This document shows, one piece after another, positions 62,371 through 64,000 of a stretch of 64,000 nt of DNA. The stretch's first letter is position 1; the number at the start of each line of letters is the position of its first letter. The notes beneath the pieces are model-generated. The model was not told the origin of the DNA and made no database searches. It saw only the letters and a program-made list of their open reading frames with translations. Made by a program: the position numbers and the translations under genes. This stretch comes from Sceloporus undulatus (taxonomy: Eukaryota; Chordata; Lepidosauria; Squamata; Phrynosomatidae), in the NCBI RefSeq assembly GCF_019175285.1, contig NC_056526.1, positions 7,814,016-7,878,015 on the forward strand, read 5' to 3'.

Positions 62371-63947
62371 GGTACAAGCAAAGAAATTACTAAAATGCAA
62401 TTGAAAATAAACTACAGCAAGCATGAACACAGTTTCAACTCTGAAAAGCCACAAGGTGCTCAGAGGGCATTTTGCAGAAAGAAGACCCAGCTAACCCCCT
62501 CCCCCAATGAACCAACCTCTGGCTTTGCTGTGGCTGCAGCTGCTGCTCTGGCTCCCTCGCTCTGTACTCCTTCCTTCTTCCTCCTCCTCCTTTCCCTGCT
62601 CTTAGGGAGGAGGAGGAGGAGGGCGGAAGGCAAGGTGGAGCCTGTTGCAGGCCTGCTGCAGCCCCTGGAGCCCTGTTGGAGTGCTCCAGGGGCTGCACCA
62701 GGCCTCCTATATGGTGCGCCGCCATTTTGTTTTTCAAAATGGCGACCGAAATCTCGCGTGACCTTTGCCATCCTGAGGTCACGCGAGACTTCGGCCGCCA
62801 TTTTGAAAAACAAAATGGCGGCCGGAGCGGCGAGAAAACGGGGAAAATCGGCGGCAGGACTGCGTAGGGGCCGGTAAGAAGGCCTTGGCGGGCCGCATGC
62901 GGCCCGTGGGCCGCAGGTTGCCGACCCCTGCTTTAAGGTAACATGTCTTGATTTTGTTGTTGTTTTGTTTTTTTGCAGTCCACAAAAGAAAGAAGCAAAA
63001 GTCACGTATGTCCTTCTAATTTTACATTTAAATTCAGATTGGCCATTTTGTATTAATTTAGACTCAAATAGAAACTTCTTTTAAAAAGCCTGCAATAGCT
63101 GTGATCATTCTTTTTGCATGCTTTTAATCTTCTGAATCTACCTCAGGTTTTTTTTGAAAGGTGGCAACATATTTGACCTATGTTTTATTTTTGTGTGCTT
63201 TCAAGTAGTTCCTGATTTATGATGACTCGAATGTGACCCTGTCACAGAGCTTTCTTGGCAAGAGGGAGTTTTGCCATTGCTTTCCTCTTTCCTCTGTTTG
63301 CTGAGAGAATGTGGCTTGCCCAAGTTCACCTAGTAGTTTTTTCTTGGCTGAGTGGGGATTTGAAACCTACTCTCCAGAGTCATAGGGCCAAAACAGACAG
63401 CAGAAATAATCCAATTTGAGGCCACTTTAACTGCCCTGGCTCAGTGCTAGGGAATTTTGGGAACTCTAGTTTGTTGTGGCCCCAGAGCTCTCCAACAGAG
63501 AAGGCTCAATGCCTCACAAAGCTACAATTCCCAGAATCCCCCAGCATTGAGCCAGGGCACTTAAAGTGGTCTCAAACTGGATTATTTCTGCAGTCTGTTT
63601 TGGTCCATAGTCCAACACTCTTACTACTAATAAATAAATAATAATATAAAATAATAAGTAGATGAAATAATTAATATTGTCCTTTATATGTGTTTTTAAA
63701 GCAGATAATATGGCTTCTGTTCATGCTGCTTTTCTCTCTGTATTACGAGTATTTCAAAGTATTAATTAAAAAATATAAAACATCAGAGATGGGATTTCTT
63801 AAGCCCCTCTCCCCCTTTTGAGTCACCTACATAAACTCAAGCATATTCTGATTTATTTTTTCTGTTAGGTTACGCTCTCCTACAAAATTGGGAAGTGGAT
63901 CATTGAAGTGGACAACAGATGAAAAAGAGCTTTTTGAACAGGGACTG
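56597..63947 (+). CDS. MYSM1: MYSM1, 5' six coding exons (continues past window)
   Basis: MYSM1 is a nuclear histone H2A-K119 deubiquitinase with SANT/Myb, SWIRM and MPN/JAMM domains. Six exons are in the window: 56597-56700, 58389-58464, 59626-59696, 61680-61757, 62979-63005 and 63869-63947. They join to 145 codons with consistent phases. The product begins [15 protein letters not shown], has an alanine tract, then [40 protein letters not shown] and, at residues about 131-145, [14 protein letters not shown], the start of the SANT domain. These match human MYSM1 in order. The catalytic part lies beyond 64000. Intron 3 looks U12-type. Confidence 0.95.
56763..57535 (+). mobile_element. CR1 LINE 3' part in MYSM1 intron 1
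   Basis: Open for about 190 codons: [74 protein letters not shown]. The 3' end carries the usual 'gttggactgggtggcccttg' signature. Younger and better kept than the copy at 2165-2935. Confidence 0.88.
57875..58095. mobile_element. Harbinger-like MITE in MYSM1 intron 1
   Basis: Palindromic arms 'ggctgcatctgcgctgcgg' and 'ctgcagtgcagacatagcc' with internal 'gacaccactttaactgcc' mirrored. Same family as 44523-44733. Confidence 0.65.
58389..58464 (+). CDS. MYSM1: MYSM1 exon 2
   Basis: 76 bp: [20 protein letters not shown] then TDMGL. TTTCAG acceptor, GTAAGT donor. Confidence 0.93.
59125..59365 (+). mobile_element. tRNA-derived SINE in MYSM1 intron 2
   Basis: Full-length head to tail: 'gagccagcatgatgtagtag', a B box 'gggtttgagtcc', body, then 'gttgctataagtcagaaac' and a CAG/CAA tail. 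Confidence 0.82.
59626..59696 (+). CDS. MYSM1: MYSM1 exon 3
   Basis: 71 bp: [20 protein letters not shown] then LEE plus two bases of a Glu codon. The donor is GTATCCTTT, not a normal U2 site. CCTAG acceptor. Confidence 0.93.
59697..61679 (+). other. MYSM1 intron 3, U12-type signals
   Basis: The donor GTATCCTTT (59697-59705) is a full match to the minor-spliceosome consensus. Near the 3' end, ATCCTTAAT (61662-61670) matches the U12 branch-site consensus and lies about 10 nt from the AG at 61678-61679, with no long pyrimidine tract. Host for the L2 copy at 60278-61530. Confidence 0.88.
60278..61530 (+). mobile_element. L2-type LINE, 5'-truncated, long open RT
   Basis: Open for 350 codons: [39 protein letters not shown], the catalytic [76 protein letters not shown]. 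The 3' UTR ends 'aaccgccctgatgttttgaag' and a TTTA tail. No breaks in the preserved part, so it is probably a recent insertion. Sense to MYSM1. Confidence 0.9.
61680..61757 (+). CDS. MYSM1: MYSM1 exon 4
   Basis: 78 bp: completes Glu, then [20 protein letters not shown] and KKCTK. GTAATT donor. Confidence 0.92.
61899..62041. repeat. 41-bp tandem repeat inside hAT element
   Basis: Roughly three and a half copies of a unit 'gggggtggagcttccacc' + 'ctccaggggtggagccacatgcc'. The GGTGGAGCTTCCACC part is itself nearly palindromic. Confidence 0.8.
62718..62822. repeat. Long hairpin with YY1-like arms inside hAT element
   Basis: Two 47-bp arms with two mismatches around an 11-base loop. Both mismatches are G-to-A type at CG sites. 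Each arm holds CAAAATGGCGGC-like sequence, close to the YY1 consensus. Confidence 0.85.
62979..63005 (+). CDS. MYSM1: MYSM1 exon 5 (27-nt microexon)
   Basis: 27 bp: S-PQKKEAKV plus two bases. Acceptor TTTTTTTGCAG, donor GTATGT. Only 40 bp separate it from the hAT target duplication, so the insertion abuts its branch region. Confidence 0.88.
63190..63390 (-). mobile_element. tRNA-derived SINE (minus strand) in MYSM1 intron 5
   Basis: Starts 'gtgtgctttcaagtagttcc', contains 'ggcaagagggagttttgcc' and a reversed B box region 'ggggatttgaaacc'. Moderately diverged. Confidence 0.75.
63387..63610. mobile_element. Harbinger-like MITE in MYSM1 intron 5
   Basis: TIRs GGGCCAAAACAGACAGCAG and CTGCAGTCTGTTTTGGTCC, long mirrored arms throughout (about 224 bp), flanked by ATA on both sides. 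Abuts the SINE. Confidence 0.75.
63869..63947 (+). CDS. MYSM1: MYSM1 exon 6
   Basis: 79 bp: [19 protein letters not shown] then ELFEQGL, start of the SANT domain. GTTAG acceptor, GTAAGT donor at 63948. The last 53 bp of the window are intron 6. Confidence 0.95.
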
Positions 63948-64000
63948 GTAAGTATCAACTGACTGTTGTTAGAAGTGATATGATGTTGAATTTGTTTTGT

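Larger units (their letters stand above)
61834..62930. mobile_element. hAT (Charlie-like) element in MYSM1 intron 4
   Basis: 1,097 bp with TIRs CAGGGGTAGGCAACC and GGTTGCCGACCCCTG and an exact 8-bp duplication CTTTAAGG (61826-61833, 62931-62938). Contains about three 41-bp units (61899-62041), an AAT microsatellite (62334-62369), a GC-rich right third and a 47-bp-arm hairpin (62718-62822). No transposase frame is credible, so it is non-autonomous. Confidence 0.9.

Noticed and set aside
62230-62877. 215-codon open frame on the plus strand
   Set aside because: Low-complexity, inside the hAT element (AAT repeat, GC-rich end and hairpin). No family resemblance.

Overview
The window is nuclear DNA from a vertebrate, almost certainly a squamate reptile. 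Its genes have vertebrate exon-intron structure. The interspersed repeats combine BovB/RTE, CR1, L2 and L1 LINEs, tRNA- and 5S-rRNA-derived SINEs, a mariner, hAT elements and many short inverted-repeat DNA transposons, a mixture typical of lizards and snakes. No genus can be named from sequence alone, and I recognised no endogenous retrovirus or toxin gene.

Four host genes can be read. (1) A C6orf120/UPF0669 secreted-protein gene, single coding exon, minus strand, 543-1103. (2) DCP1B, an mRNA-decapping cofactor, complete in nine coding exons on the minus strand from 34898 down to 7063; the joined product is 619 aa with every splice phase consistent. (3) CLDND1 or a close paralogue, four coding exons on the plus strand, 45788-49245. 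(4) The first six coding exons of MYSM1, a Myb/SWIRM/MPN histone H2A deubiquitinase, plus strand from 56597, running off the right edge. The genes are not an operon and share no pathway. DCP1B acts in mRNA decay, MYSM1 in chromatin, CLDND1 at membranes and C6orf120 is secreted.

The largest structure is an inverted repeat of about 11 kb per arm (about 18624-29605 and 29757-40718) around a 25-N assembly gap (29606-29630). The right arm carries good DCP1B exons 1-3 in the gene's orientation. The left arm carries the same segment flipped, inside DCP1B intron 3, with small indels that break exons 1 and 2. The same SINE/LINE tail lies just left of the left arm and just right of the gap. I read the left arm as most likely an assembly artefact or unresolved haplotype contig; a true inversion-duplication remains possible.

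Layout: 1-4.1 kb C6orf120 with an upstream CpG-rich patch and CR1/L2 pieces; 4.1-7 kb L2 tail, MITEs and the DCP1B 3' flank; 7-18 kb DCP1B exons 9-4 with a mariner fossil, L2 copies and a 5S-SINE in introns; 18-41 kb the palindrome, whose right arm holds DCP1B exons 3-1 and a CpG island that may be the CLDND1 promoter; 41-50 kb CLDND1; 50-52.5 kb a nest of transposons with preserved target-site duplications; 53-56 kb mostly repeats; 56.4-64 kb the MYSM1 promoter and 5' half. MYSM1 intron 3 has the signals of a U12-type (minor spliceosome) intron, and a 1.1-kb hAT element ends about 40 bp upstream of a 27-nt MYSM1 microexon.
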